Shown: positions 1-7,736 of the stretch, one piece after another
Layout of the letters: each line of letters starts with the position of its first letter
Numbering within the stretch: position 1 is the first letter of the stretch
Assembly: GCF_900184945.1 (NCBI RefSeq)
Contig: NZ_FXYF01000005.1
Location: forward strand, 124,001 to 188,000
From: Antarctobacter aquimaris
Lineage (GTDB): Bacteria > Pseudomonadota > Alphaproteobacteria > Rhodobacterales > Rhodobacteraceae
Length of the DNA stretch: 64,000 nucleotides
Direction of reading: 5' to 3'
The notes under the pieces: generated by a model
Databases searched by the model: none
What the model was told of the DNA's origin: nothing
Seen by the model: the letters and a program-made list of their open reading frames with translations, nothing else
Translations under genes and position numbers: made by a program

Positions 1-510
1 CATGGCATCGGTGTCGCGGTCCATCGCCACTTCGCGGGTCGAGACGCGATAGCTGCGCACCTCGTCGGTGAAGTCCTTGGACACATAGCCGAAATTGATC
101 TGCGCCTCGGCCACGATGGTAAATCCCGCGCGCACAAGTGTCGGATCATAAAAGCAATGAACGTTGGTCAGCAGGCGGTTGTCCGGCAGCAGCGCAGCGG
201 TGCAACTGGTCACATGGGGACTATCCAGCAGCTTGGAGCCCCGCGCGGTCTCAACGGTGGCGGGCTTGCCGTCCGGGGTCATCAGGCAGATGTCCAGCCG
301 GCCGATGAAGCCGGCCATCTGCTGCACGTCGTCGGGTGCCTCGCGGATCGGCCGCCAGAAGCCGCCGCGCGCCTGAGCCCCTTCGACCAACGCCTGGAAG
401 GCGCTGCTCTGCGCGTCGATCTCGAAAGAGAACGGACAGTCGTCCTGGGCAAAGACCGGCGGTGCGAGCAATAGCGCGCAGACAAGGGCACACAGACGCG
501 GCAAGACCAT
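1..510 (-). CDS. Secreted trypsin-like serine protease, N-terminal part (cut by window edge)
   Basis: The frame is open from the start codon to the left window edge, so the C-terminal part is missing. The protein opens with a Sec signal peptide (MVLPRLCALVCALLLAPPVFA, cleavage near AQDD), so it is exported. About residue 105-120 reads SCTAALLPDNRLLTNVHC, which fits the block around the catalytic histidine of chymotrypsin-fold proteases (usual form TAAHC). Ser and Asp of the triad cannot be judged, since the catalytic Ser would lie outside. An in-frame ATG at 528 would add six residues, but the ATG at 510 is preceded by AAGGGA with a 6-nt spacer, which decides the start. The region between residue 22 and about 80 has no recognised domain. 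It is transcribed away from lepB. The fold call is inferred from one motif plus the export signal, so the substrate is unknown. Confidence 0.72.
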   Translation of the reverse strand, partial: MVLPRLCALVCALLLAPPVFAQDDCPFSFEIDAQSSAFQALVEGAQARGGFWRPIREAPDDVQQMAGFIGRLDICLMTPDGKPATVETARGSKLLDSPHVTSCTAALLPDNRLLTNVHCFYDPTLVRAGFTIVAEAQINFGYVSKDFTDEVRSYRVSTREVAMDRDTDAM

Positions 511-587
511 GGCAAATCCCTTGTTCATCGACCTGCGGGCAGGCTAGCAGCCGCCCTGCCCCACGGTCAACGCCGCCCCCTCCTGCC

Positions 588-616
588 TTGACACGCCTTG
601 TCCCCGCGCTCATGAA
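588..616 (+). promoter_or_regulatory. Possible sigma-70 promoter of the lepB operon
   Basis: A perfect -35 hexamer TTGACA (588-593) is followed after 17 nt by CATGAA (611-616), a weak -10 (3 of 6 consensus positions). The predicted transcript start near 623 would leave a leader of about 26 nt before the lepB ATG. Only this spacing and the -35 support it. Confidence 0.4.
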
Positions 617-648
617 GCGCCGGACAGGTGAGGCAAAGGGCAGACCAC

Positions 649-1482
649 ATGGCCAGCGAAGAAAAGAAGGGCGGTCTTGTCGAGACGCTCAAGACCATCG
701 TCTATGCGCTGCTGATCGCGGGCGTGTTCCGGACCTTCCTGTTCCAGCCGTTCTGGATCCCGTCCGGGTCGATGAAGGATACGCTGCTGATCGGCGATTT
801 CCTCTTCGTCAACAAGATGGCCTACGGCTATTCCTACGCCTCCTGCCCGTCGATCATCATCCCGCGGTTCGGCATCAACCTCGACGCGTCCAGGCTGTGC
901 GGCTGGGCCGACGGCGACAACGCGCGCCTGTTCGGCGGCGAACCGCAGCGCGGCGACGTGGTGGTGTTCCGCCACCCGGTCACCGGGCGCGATTTCATCA
1001 AGCGGCTGATCGGCCTGCCGGGCGAGCGTGTCCAGGTCAAGAACGGCATTGTCTACATCGAAGACAAGCCGCTGCCGCAGACGCCGGACGGCACATTCGA
1101 AGAGATCGCCGCACCGCAGGGCCCGCAGCGCCTGCGCCCGCGCTGCGCCAACGGCACCGTCGGCGACGGCGCGGTCTGCATCAAGGAAAAGCTGGTCGAG
1201 ACGCTGCCCGAGGGCAAGAGCCACTCGATCCTGAACATCTCGATGCAGGGGTCGGACAACACGCCGGTCTATACCGTGCCCGAGGGGCATTACTTCTTCA
1301 TGGGCGACAACCGCGACAACTCCTCCGACAGCCGGGTGCCGAATATCGCCAACGGCGTGGGTTTCGTGCCCTACGAGAACCTCGTCGGCCGGGCCGACCG
1401 GATCATGTTCTCTTCCGCCGGGCGGTCGATGCTGTTCTTCTGGACCTGGCGCAGCGACCGCTATTTCCAAGCCATCGAGTGA
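649..1482 (+). CDS. lepB: Signal peptidase I (first of two tandem copies)
   Basis: Membrane-bound leader peptidase that removes signal peptides from Sec and Tat substrates at the periplasmic face. It is 277 residues with one N-terminal membrane segment (about 14-32), followed by the box PSGSMKDTL with catalytic Ser41. The catalytic base is Lys118 in FIKRLIGLPGE, and the third conserved box GDNRDNSSDSR lies near residue 220-230. Both catalytic residues are present, so it should be active. A GTG seven codons upstream (628) keeps the frame, but AAGGG sits at a suitable distance before the ATG at 649. A second lepB-like gene starts 10 nt after the stop and overlaps rnc, which makes a lepB-lepB-rnc operon. 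In relatives one lepB is usual before rnc, so the duplication is the odd point. Confidence 0.95.
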   Translation: MASEEKKGGLVETLKTIVYALLIAGVFRTFLFQPFWIPSGSMKDTLLIGDFLFVNKMAYGYSYASCPSIIIPRFGINLDASRLCGWADGDNARLFGGEPQRGDVVVFRHPVTGRDFIKRLIGLPGERVQVKNGIVYIEDKPLPQTPDGTFEEIAAPQGPQRLRPRCANGTVGDGAVCIKEKLVETLPEGKSHSILNISMQGSDNTPVYTVPEGHYFFMGDNRDNSSDSRVPNIANGVGFVPYENLVGRADRIMFSSAGRSMLFFWTWRSDRYFQAIE

Positions 1483-1492
1483 CCGGGATCCG

Positions 1493-2461
1493 ATGGGATT
1501 CCTGCGCGATGCCCTGGACTGGCGCGGCCTGAGCGGCCGCGCGGTCTTTGCGCTGGCCTGCCTGCCCGTCGCCCTGGTGCTGCTGCTGCAATCCCGCGTC
1601 GGGGCGCTGAGCCCCGCAGGCGCGGCTGTCGCGCTGGCCAGCGCGCTGGCAATCCTGCTGTTCTGGGGCCACGCGCGGCGGCGACTGCGGGCAGCGGGCA
1701 TGTCGGGCTGGTGGATGTGGGGGCTGGCGGTGCCGGTCGTATCGCTGGTGCTGGCGGCCGTGCTGCTGGTCCGCCGTACCCGGCCCGACGCCGCGCCCGG
1801 CGCCTATCGCCGGGGCGGACAACGACTGGTCTGGATCCTGGTCGCGCTGCTGGCCAGCCGCGCGCTCTGGGCGCCCTACATCATCCCCACCGGCAGCATG
1901 TCCCCGACCCTGCAACCGGGCGACTACGTGGTGACCACGCGCAGCCTGGCCGCACCCCGGCGCGGCGACGTGGTGGTCTTTCGTCACCCGGTGCATCGCA
2001 CCGACTACCTCAAGCGGGTGATCGGCCTGCCGGGCGACCGCGTGCAGATGCAGGCCGGCCAGGTGATCCTGAACGGCGCGCCGCTGCCGCAGACGGCGCT
2101 GGCGGACTGGAGCGAACCCTACCGCGCCACGACCATGGGCACCCGCCCGCGCTGCCTGGCCCCGGTCGCCGAAGGCGCGCCCTGCGCCAAGCACGCCGCC
2201 AGCGAAACCCTGCCGGGCGGCCCGGCCTACACCGTGCTGGACATCGGCCCGACCGCCACCGACGACACCGCGCTGGTCGTGGTGCCGCCGGGCCATGTCT
2301 TCGTGCTGGGCGACAACCGCGACAACTCGCTCGACAGCCGCGTCGCGCAGGCGCGGGGCGGGCCGGGGCTGGTGCCGCTCGACCATGTTGAAGGCCGCGT
2401 GCGGCTGGTGCTCTACTCGCAGGAGGGGCGCCCGGGACGCGTCCTGAGGAGGATCGAATGA
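1493..2461 (+). CDS. lepB: Second signal peptidase I with an extra N-terminal membrane domain
   Basis: The C-terminal two thirds (about residue 120 on) is a signal peptidase [14 protein letters not shown] carries the catalytic Ser near 126, [12 protein letters not shown] the catalytic Lys, and [11 protein letters not shown] closes the S26 fold. Unlike the upstream copy it begins with about 110 extra residues holding two or three hydrophobic segments. Between them is [15 protein letters not shown], which resembles the RRLHDxGxSGWW signature of the DUF805 membrane family. That resemblance is my reading and was not tested. The stop overlaps the rnc start (ATGA), so translation is probably coupled. 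The similarity of the catalytic halves suggests an old duplication, and the added membrane domain may alter substrate choice or location. Signal peptidase family membership is secure; the fusion call is tentative. Confidence 0.88.
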   Translation: MGFLRDALDWRGLSGRAVFALACLPVALVLLLQSRVGALSPAGAAVALASALAILLFWGHARRRLRAAGMSGWWMWGLAVPVVSLVLAAVLLVRRTRPDAAPGAYRRGGQRLVWILVALLASRALWAPYIIPTGSMSPTLQPGDYVVTTRSLAAPRRGDVVVFRHPVHRTDYLKRVIGLPGDRVQMQAGQVILNGAPLPQTALADWSEPYRATTMGTRPRCLAPVAEGAPCAKHAASETLPGGPAYTVLDIGPTATDDTALVVVPPGHVFVLGDNRDNSLDSRVAQARGGPGLVPLDHVEGRVRLVLYSQEGRPGRVLRRIE

Positions 2462-3135
2462 AACTGTCCGCAGACCTGACCGTGCTGCAAGAGACGCTGG
2501 GCCACAGCTTTCGCGACCCGAGGCTGCTGCGCCGCGCGGTGACCCATGCGTCGATGTCCGGCCCCGGCCGCGAGGACAACCAGCGGCTGGAGTTCCTGGG
2601 CGACCGGGTGCTGGGCCTGGTCATGGCCGAGGCGCTGCTGGCGCATGATCCGGGCGCCAGCGAAGGCCAGCTGGCGCCGCGTTTCAACGCGCTGGTGCGC
2701 AAGGAAACCTGCGCCGACGTGGCGCGCGAGATCGGGCTGGGACAGGCGCTGAAACTGGGCCGGTCCGAGCAGAAATCCGGCGGCCGGCGCAAGCTGGCGC
2801 TGCTGGGCGACGCGATGGAGGCGGTGATCGCCGCGGTTTACCTGGACGCCGGGTTCGAGGCGGCGCGGGCGCTGGTGCTGCGGCTGTGGCACAACCGGAT
2901 CGCCGAGGTGGACGACGACGCCAAGGACGCCAAGACCGCGTTGCAGGAATGGGCGCAGGCGCGCGGGCTGCAACCGCCCGCCTACGTCGAGACCGCCCGC
3001 TCTGGCCCGGACCACGCCCCGGTCTTCACGATCCAGGCGCGGCTGGACAGCGGCGAGACCGCCGAGGCCACCGCCGGGAACAAGCGGCAGGCCGAACAGA
3101 TGGCGGCCAAGGCACTGCTGGAGCGGCTGGAGTGA
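2458..3135 (+). CDS. rnc: Ribonuclease III
   Basis: Cuts double-stranded RNA, chiefly in maturation of 16S and 23S rRNA precursors, as a cytoplasmic dimer. The protein is 225 residues. Residues 41-50 ([10 protein letters not shown]) are the RNase III signature. The first acidic position of the usual NERLEFLGDS is Gln here, while the core Glu45 and Asp49 are kept. The second metal-binding block [14 protein letters not shown] lies near residue 113-125. A double-stranded RNA-binding domain occupies about 155-222, ending [10 protein letters not shown]. The start codon overlaps the stop of the second signal peptidase. Directly downstream, on the opposite strand and only 1 nt away, a nuclease gene ends. 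In many relatives era follows rnc at once; here about 1.7 kb intervenes. Confidence 0.95.
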   Translation: MKLSADLTVLQETLGHSFRDPRLLRRAVTHASMSGPGREDNQRLEFLGDRVLGLVMAEALLAHDPGASEGQLAPRFNALVRKETCADVAREIGLGQALKLGRSEQKSGGRRKLALLGDAMEAVIAAVYLDAGFEAARALVLRLWHNRIAEVDDDAKDAKTALQEWAQARGLQPPAYVETARSGPDHAPVFTIQARLDSGETAEATAGNKRQAEQMAAKALLERLE

Positions 3136-3136
3136 C

Positions 3137-3757
3137 CTATGAATTGTCGCGCCGCTGCTGCGCCGTTGGGTACTTGTCCCACAGCTCGGCGCGACCTTGC
3201 TGGCGCACGGCCGCCCGCCAGAGCTTTTTTCGGACTCCCTCGGTTTCGAGACCACGGTATTTGCCGCCGGAGTACTTGGGCCAATCCAAGGCCAGGCCTT
3301 GTTTCACCAATTCGGCGGACAAATCACGCCCATCGGGTAGCAGGCACCGGGCAACGGTGCGACCATGGGCATCCTCGTCCACGATCTCTGCGGTAATCAG
3401 ATGCCCCTTGCACAGCTTGACCATGGCCCATTTCGCCTGCTTCCCGTAAGGATGGTCCATCTCGGGCGCATCAATACCGAACAGCCGCAAGCGAACCCTC
3501 TCAACGTCAATCGTGTCTCCATCGACGACCCAAGCGCGACCTTTGAGCACCCGCCGCACCGGCGAGGCTTCTCCTGATGGCAGCGGTCGGAGGGAAGGCC
3601 GATCGGGGGAGGACGGCGGCGGTCGGAGAGAAGAAAAATCAAGTGGATCCGCCGTCTGGTCTGGCAACGTCGTGTGTTGAGAATGAGAGCTTTTCGATGA
3701 TTTCCAAACGATCAGAACCAAAACTGCGATACCAAGCAGAAGTACAAATATTTCCAA
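3137..3757 (-). CDS. Membrane-anchored thermonuclease (SNase-like) family protein
   Basis: Predicted calcium-dependent nuclease of the staphylococcal nuclease fold. Residues 1-18 form one hydrophobic segment that would anchor or export the protein. A Pro/Ser-rich linker runs to about 70, and the SNase domain starts with GRAWVVDGDTI (73-83). By alignment of motif spacing, Arg91 and Glu99 (RLFGIDAPE) and Arg133 (HGRTVAR) occupy the positions of the three catalytic residues of staphylococcal nuclease, and Asp81 and Asp96 those of the metal ligands, so it looks active. The gene faces rnc tail to tail and is noticeably poorer in GC at its 5-prime end than its neighbours, which suggests later insertion between rnc and era. 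The role (nutrient DNA use, DNA degradation outside the membrane) cannot be read from the sequence. Confidence 0.88.
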   Translation of the reverse strand: MEIFVLLLGIAVLVLIVWKSSKSSHSQHTTLPDQTADPLDFSSLRPPPSSPDRPSLRPLPSGEASPVRRVLKGRAWVVDGDTIDVERVRLRLFGIDAPEMDHPYGKQAKWAMVKLCKGHLITAEIVDEDAHGRTVARCLLPDGRDLSAELVKQGLALDWPKYSGGKYRGLETEGVRKKLWRAAVRQQGRAELWDKYPTAQQRRDNS

Positions 3758-3938
3758 GTGCTCACTCCCATTCCCGAATGCGTTTCATGCTATCCAATGG
3801 CTTGGCGCCGGCGCAAGGCCATTTGCGCAGCCAATGCATTGAAATTGCTCAGTCTCGCCCATTTCCCCAAGGAGCAAACAGACTAGTGAGAAACAACTTT
3901 TTCCTGAGCGTCCATGACCGGGCCGGAAACCCGACCAC
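3758..3938. other. Intergenic region between the nuclease and EamA genes
   Basis: Divergent gap that is lower in GC than average. It holds the upstream regions of the nuclease gene (minus) and the EamA gene (plus). An imperfect inverted repeat (AATGGCTTGGCGCC with GGCGCAAGGCCATT) lies near 3795-3825. No gene seen. Confidence 0.4.
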
Positions 3939-4817
3939 ATGACCGACAACGTCAAGGGCGCGCTCTGGATGATGCTGGCCATGGTCGGATTCGCCGTCGA
4001 GGACGCCTTTTTCAAGGCCGCCACCGGCGCGGGATGGACCAGCCCCGGCATGGGCACGCTGCAATTCGGTCTGACCGCCATGGCGATCTACGCGGTGATC
4101 GCGCGGCGCAGCGACCGTCCGCTGTGGCACCCGGCCTACCTGCAACCGCGCCTGCTGATCCGCACCGGGTTCGAGATCATGGGCCGGCTGTTCTTTGCCC
4201 TCAGCCTCGCCTACAACACGCTGTCGCTGACCTCCTCGATCCTGCAGGCCGCACCGCTGGTGGTCATGCTGGGCGCGGCGTTGGTGCTGGGCGAACGGAT
4301 CGGCCCGCGGCGCTGGGTCGCCATGGGGCTGGGGCTGGTCGGCGTGATGATGATCCTGCGGCCGACGCCCGAGCACTTCACCCCGACCGCCGTCTTTGCC
4401 GTGCTGGGCATGCTGGGCTTTGCCCTGCGCGACCTGGCCACCCGGACCGCCCCGGCGCAGGTGCATTCGTCGCAGCTGGGCCTGCTGGGCTTTGCCGTCG
4501 TCACCGTGGCGGGGCTGGTGATCCTGGCCTTTGAGCCGGGCCCGCCGCGCCTGCCCACGCCGATGGGCGCCGCCTTCATCAGCGCCACCGCCATCGCCGG
4601 GGTGATCGGCTACAGCGCGCTGACCGCCGCCATGCGCAGCGGCGAGGTCGGCGTTGTCGCGCCCTTCCGCTACTTCCGCCTGCTGGTGGCGCTGGTCTTC
4701 GCCTTTGCGCTGTTCGGCGAACGCCCGGACGCGATGACGCTGAGCGGCGCGGCGCTGGTGGTCGGCTCGGGGCTCTATTCTCTGCTGCGCGAAAGGCGGC
4801 GGCGGCAACGCCGCTGA
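3939..4817 (+). CDS. EamA/DMT-family inner-membrane transporter
   Basis: A 292-residue protein made almost wholly of about ten hydrophobic helices in two repeats, the layout of the drug/metabolite transporter (EamA) superfamily. The first repeat starts GALWMMLAMVGFAVEDAFFK, with the charged pair typical of helix 1 in this family. The second begins near residue 145 after TPTAVFAVLGMLGFALRD. The protein ends in a basic tail (RERRRRQRR) expected in the cytoplasm, in line with the positive-inside rule. Substrates in this family range from amino acids to metabolites, and nothing here identifies one. The gene precedes era by about 80 nt on the same strand, but era has its own function, so co-transcription is the only link. 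Together with the nuclease gene it interrupts the usual rnc-era arrangement. Confidence 0.88.
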   Translation: MTDNVKGALWMMLAMVGFAVEDAFFKAATGAGWTSPGMGTLQFGLTAMAIYAVIARRSDRPLWHPAYLQPRLLIRTGFEIMGRLFFALSLAYNTLSLTSSILQAAPLVVMLGAALVLGERIGPRRWVAMGLGLVGVMMILRPTPEHFTPTAVFAVLGMLGFALRDLATRTAPAQVHSSQLGLLGFAVVTVAGLVILAFEPGPPRLPTPMGAAFISATAIAGVIGYSALTAAMRSGEVGVVAPFRYFRLLVALVFAFALFGERPDAMTLSGAALVVGSGLYSLLRERRRRQRR

Positions 4818-4899
4818 GCCGCCTGCCTTCTCCGCTCTGGCAGAAGCCGGCAAAACCGGCTAAAGCGCGACCTTGTTCGCAGGAAAGCCAAGCCAGACC

Positions 4900-5808
4900 A
4901 TGACCACACGCGCCGGTTTCATCGCCCTCATCGGAGAGCCCAACGCGGGCAAATCCACGCTGACCAACCGCATGGTGGGGGCCAAGGTCAGCATCGTCAC
5001 GCACAAGGTGCAGACCACCCGCGCCCGCATCCGCGGCGTGGCGATGGAGGGCAACAGCCAGCTGGTCTTTGTCGACACGCCCGGCCTGTTCAAGCCGCGC
5101 CGCCGGCTGGACCGCGCCATGGTGGCCGCCGCCTGGGGCGGTGCCGCCGATGCCGACATCATCGTCCTGCTGATCGAGGCGCACCGCGGCATCACCGAGG
5201 GGGTGGAAAACATCCTCAAGGGTCTCGAGGGCCTGCCCAGGGGGCGCAGCGTGGTGCTGGCCATCAACAAGATCGACCGGGTCGAGGCCAAGGTGCTGCT
5301 GGCGCTCAGCCAGGCGATGAACGACCGATTTGCGTTCGAGAAAACCTTCATGATCTCGGCCGAAAAGGGCTACGGCGTCGACGACCTGCGCAAGTGGCTG
5401 GCCGGGAAGGTCCCCGAGGGCCCCTGGCTCTACCCCGAGGACCAGATCGCCGACCTGCCCCTGCGCATGATCGCCGCCGAGATCACCCGCGAGAAACTGA
5501 CCCTGCGGCTGCACCAGGAACTGCCCTACCAGCTGACCGTGGAAACCGAAAGCTGGCAGGAACGCGACGACGGCTCGGCCCGGATCGACCAGATCGTCTA
5601 CGTCGCCCGCGACGGCCACAAGGGCATCCTGCTGGGCCACAAGGGCGAGACGATCAAGGCCGTCTCCAAGGCCGCGCGCGAGGAGCTGGTCGAATTCCTC
5701 GGCCGCCCGGTGCACCTGTTCCTGCAGGTCAAGGTGCGCGAGAACTGGCTGGAGGAGGCGGAACGCTACTCCGAGATGGGGCTGGATTTCCGCGACGGCA
5801 ATACATGA
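4900..5808 (+). CDS. era: GTPase Era
   Basis: Essential GTPase that binds the 3-prime end of 16S rRNA and helps 30S subunit maturation. The 302-residue product has the G1 loop GEPNAGKST (12-20), G3 DTPG (59-62) and G4 NKID near residue 125. The C-terminal KH RNA-binding domain contains GHKGILLGHKGETIK, around residue 245. A TTG nine codons upstream keeps the frame, but the ATG at 4900 gives the normal Era N-terminus (MTTRAGFIALIGEPN). An AGGAAAG lies about 12 nt before it, which is rather far. The stop overlaps the next start (ATGA), coupling it to the DUF1491 gene. Era and RNase III genes usually sit side by side, and here they are separated by two inserted genes. Confidence 0.96.
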   Translation: MTTRAGFIALIGEPNAGKSTLTNRMVGAKVSIVTHKVQTTRARIRGVAMEGNSQLVFVDTPGLFKPRRRLDRAMVAAAWGGAADADIIVLLIEAHRGITEGVENILKGLEGLPRGRSVVLAINKIDRVEAKVLLALSQAMNDRFAFEKTFMISAEKGYGVDDLRKWLAGKVPEGPWLYPEDQIADLPLRMIAAEITREKLTLRLHQELPYQLTVETESWQERDDGSARIDQIVYVARDGHKGILLGHKGETIKAVSKAAREELVEFLGRPVHLFLQVKVRENWLEEAERYSEMGLDFRDGNT

Positions 5809-6137
5809 CGCCACGGCTGACCGCGCGCTTCTGGATCGACGCCTACCTCACCCACCTGCGCCTGCACGACATCCCGGCCTTTGTCACCGCGCATGGCGAC
5901 GACACCGCCGGCGCGGTGCTGGTCAAGCTCAACACGCTGGACGGGCAGGCGCGCGCCTACAGCCGCAGCTTTGACCTGATGACCGGCGACCGCAGGTGGA
6001 CGGAACTCACCTCCGGCCCGGACCGGGAGGTCGACGCCGCCATCACCCGCCAGCGCGGCTTTGACCCCGATCTCTGGGTGATCGAGGTCGAGGACCGGCA
6101 GGGCCGTCACCTGCTGGACTCCCCCGGACTCGGCTGA
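5805..6137 (+). CDS. DUF1491 family protein
   Basis: Small cytoplasmic protein of 110 residues without signal peptide or membrane segment. The sequence pattern (RFWIDAYLTHLRLHDIPAFV near the N-terminus and GFDPDLWVIEVEDRQGRHLLD near the C-terminus) matches what I know of DUF1491, an alphaproteobacterial family of unknown function that often lies between era and recO, as it does here. The start codon overlaps the era stop in ATGA, so it is probably translated by coupling. The last 95 nt overlap the 3-prime end of the convergent membrane-protein gene on the minus strand, so the two share coding DNA. No catalytic motif is visible. The family assignment rests on memory of sequence and context. 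Confidence 0.85.
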   Translation: MTPRLTARFWIDAYLTHLRLHDIPAFVTAHGDDTAGAVLVKLNTLDGQARAYSRSFDLMTGDRRWTELTSGPDREVDAAITRQRGFDPDLWVIEVEDRQGRHLLDSPGLG

Positions 6138-6723
6138 GCCGCTGGCCGAGCATCACCGCCCCCAGCCCGGCCAGCCAGAACACCGCACCCAGCACGCCGA
6201 TCCACATCAGCACCTTCGGCCAGCCGATGAGCGGCGGATCGAGAAAGAAATACGGGTGCCGCCCGTCGATCTCGCCACGGATCAGGGCATAGGCCATGTA
6301 GAGGCCGGGCCACGTCAGCCAGAGCGCCGCGTGCCGCCAGGCCAGCCCGGCCTTCGGCGCGAAGGCCGCCCACCACAGCAGCAGCGCCACGGGCACGGCG
6401 GTGTGCAGGCCCTGGTCGGTCCACCATCTCAGCCCGGAAAACTCCCGCGCCAGCAGCGTGTGATAGACCACGCCGACGATGACCATCCACAGCGTCAGCC
6501 CGGTGATCCAGACCGCGCCCACGCGCCAGCCGAAGGCCACCGCCGTCGCGGTCAGCGCGGTCAGCACGTTGGTCAGGAAGGTGAAATAGCGACCCGTGCG
6601 CCAAAGCTCCTGCCACAGCGTCCAGTGCGGACGGCGCTCCAGCCCCACCTGCACGTAGAGACAGAGCGTGACCCAGGCCAGAACGGCAAGACAGGCGGCA
6701 AACAGGCGGGCTATGCGTGACAT
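6043..6723 (-). CDS. Pr6Pr family integral membrane protein
   Basis: A 226-residue membrane protein with about six hydrophobic segments between residues 5 and 195. The pattern RYFTFLTNVLTALTATAV, then the VYHTLL and DQGLHTAVPVALLLWW segments, then YFFLDPPLIGWP, is what I recall for Pr6Pr membrane proteins, a bacterial family of unknown function. Conserved His residues in the YHTLL and LHTAVP segments may matter. After the last helix comes a Pro/Arg/Gly-rich tail (about 200-226), which is exactly the part encoded by DNA overlapping the DUF1491 gene. The tail may therefore be an extension caused by loss of an earlier stop. Transcribed convergently to era-DUF1491. Confidence 0.82.
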   Translation of the reverse strand: MSRIARLFAACLAVLAWVTLCLYVQVGLERRPHWTLWQELWRTGRYFTFLTNVLTALTATAVAFGWRVGAVWITGLTLWMVIVGVVYHTLLAREFSGLRWWTDQGLHTAVPVALLLWWAAFAPKAGLAWRHAALWLTWPGLYMAYALIRGEIDGRHPYFFLDPPLIGWPKVLMWIGVLGAVFWLAGLGAVMLGQRLSRVRGSPAGDGPAGPRPRSPRDRGQSRAGG

Positions 6724-6858
6724 GCCGCCCGTTTACCTTCCCCGCTGCGGCATGAACAAGGGCGGCTCGCGCGGCTTTGATCGGGACCTGGCGCGGGTTA
6801 CGGCCCTGGACCGCGCCGGCCGCGCCCTGCGCGACGATGCCGCCCGGACCTGACCTGC

Positions 6859-6893
6859 GGCTTCTTCTTGGTCCAAATACTCATCTGCCCCAT
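6859..6893 (-). repeat. Partial copy of the GTATTT...AGAAGAAGC intergenic motif
   Basis: On the minus strand this reads GATGAGTATTTGGACC followed by AAGAAGAAGCC, related to the conserved tail of the four downstream elements described at 23.8, 32.3, 39.0 and 53.1 kb. Here the preceding GC hairpins and the CCCCC block are missing, and it lies upstream of recO in antisense orientation, not after a gene. Confidence 0.5.
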
Positions 6894-6935
6894 CCGCCCC
6901 TTGCAACGCCGGACCATTGTGACCAGCCTCGCACC

Positions 6936-7667
6936 ATGGACTGGCGCGACACCGGCATTCTGTTGAGCACCCGCAGGCACGGCGAAACCGCGCTGATCCT
7001 CGAGGTGTTCACGCCTTTGCACGGGCGGCACGCGGGCGTGCTGCGCGGCGGCACCTCGCGCAAGCTGGCGCCGCACCTGCAACCCGGGGCGCAGCTGGAC
7101 CTGGCCTGGCGGGCGCGGCTGGAGGACCACCTTGGCGCCTTCACCGCCGAACCGCAGCGGTCCCGCGCGGCCGCCGCCATGGGCGACCGGCTGGCGCTGG
7201 CCGGGCTGAACGCGGTCACCGCGCTGCTCTCCTTCTGCCTGCCCGAACGCGAGCCGCACGCCGCGCTCTACACCCGTACCGAACGGCTGCTGGACCTGCT
7301 CGCGCAGACCGACCTCTGGCCGCTGGCCTATCTCAACTGGGAGCTGGCCCTGCTCGAGGAGATGGGCTTTGGCCTTGACCTGACGGCCTGCGCCGTCACC
7401 GGGGCGACCGAGGGGCTGGCCCATGTCTCGCCCAAGACGGGGCGCGCCGTCACCGCCGCCGCTGCCGGGGCCTGGGCCGACCGGCTGCTGCCGCTGCCGC
7501 CGGTGCTGCTGGGCCGGGGAGAGGCGGGTGACGCCGAGATCGCCCAGGCGCTTGCCACCACGGGATATTTCATGGAACACCGCCTGGCGCCCGAACTGCG
7601 CGACAGGCCCCTGCCCGCCGCCCGCGCCGCCTTTGTCGCGCGGCTGCTGACCCGGGCGCAGGGCTGA
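6936..7667 (+). CDS. recO: DNA repair protein RecO
   Basis: Part of the RecFOR pathway: loads RecA on gapped DNA and anneals single strands. The product is 243 residues. The N-terminal OB-fold begins [30 protein letters not shown], the usual RecO opening with a conserved Gly/Glu pair. The helical C-terminal part includes LLDLLAQ and [25 protein letters not shown], a block typical of RecO. Only one Cys lies in that block, so the four-Cys zinc site seen in some RecO proteins is absent. The frame stays open 53 codons upstream, but the ATG at 6936 gives the family N-terminus. No clear ribosome-binding site precedes it. A partial copy of the repeated intergenic motif lies 40-75 nt upstream. Confidence 0.93.
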   Translation: MDWRDTGILLSTRRHGETALILEVFTPLHGRHAGVLRGGTSRKLAPHLQPGAQLDLAWRARLEDHLGAFTAEPQRSRAAAAMGDRLALAGLNAVTALLSFCLPEREPHAALYTRTERLLDLLAQTDLWPLAYLNWELALLEEMGFGLDLTACAVTGATEGLAHVSPKTGRAVTAAAAGAWADRLLPLPPVLLGRGEAGDAEIAQALATTGYFMEHRLAPELRDRPLPAARAAFVARLLTRAQG

Positions 7668-7736
7668 CAGGGACACGACGCCGCGCGCGCGGCGCGGGCC
7701 TTCCCCCGCCCCCAAGAACCCGCTAGGAAGACAGCG

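Noticed and set aside
6752-6853. Possible 33-codon ORF ([16 protein letters not shown]...) between the Pr6Pr gene and recO
   Set aside because: No ribosome-binding site, no recognisable pattern, and the high-GC DNA opens many such frames by chance.
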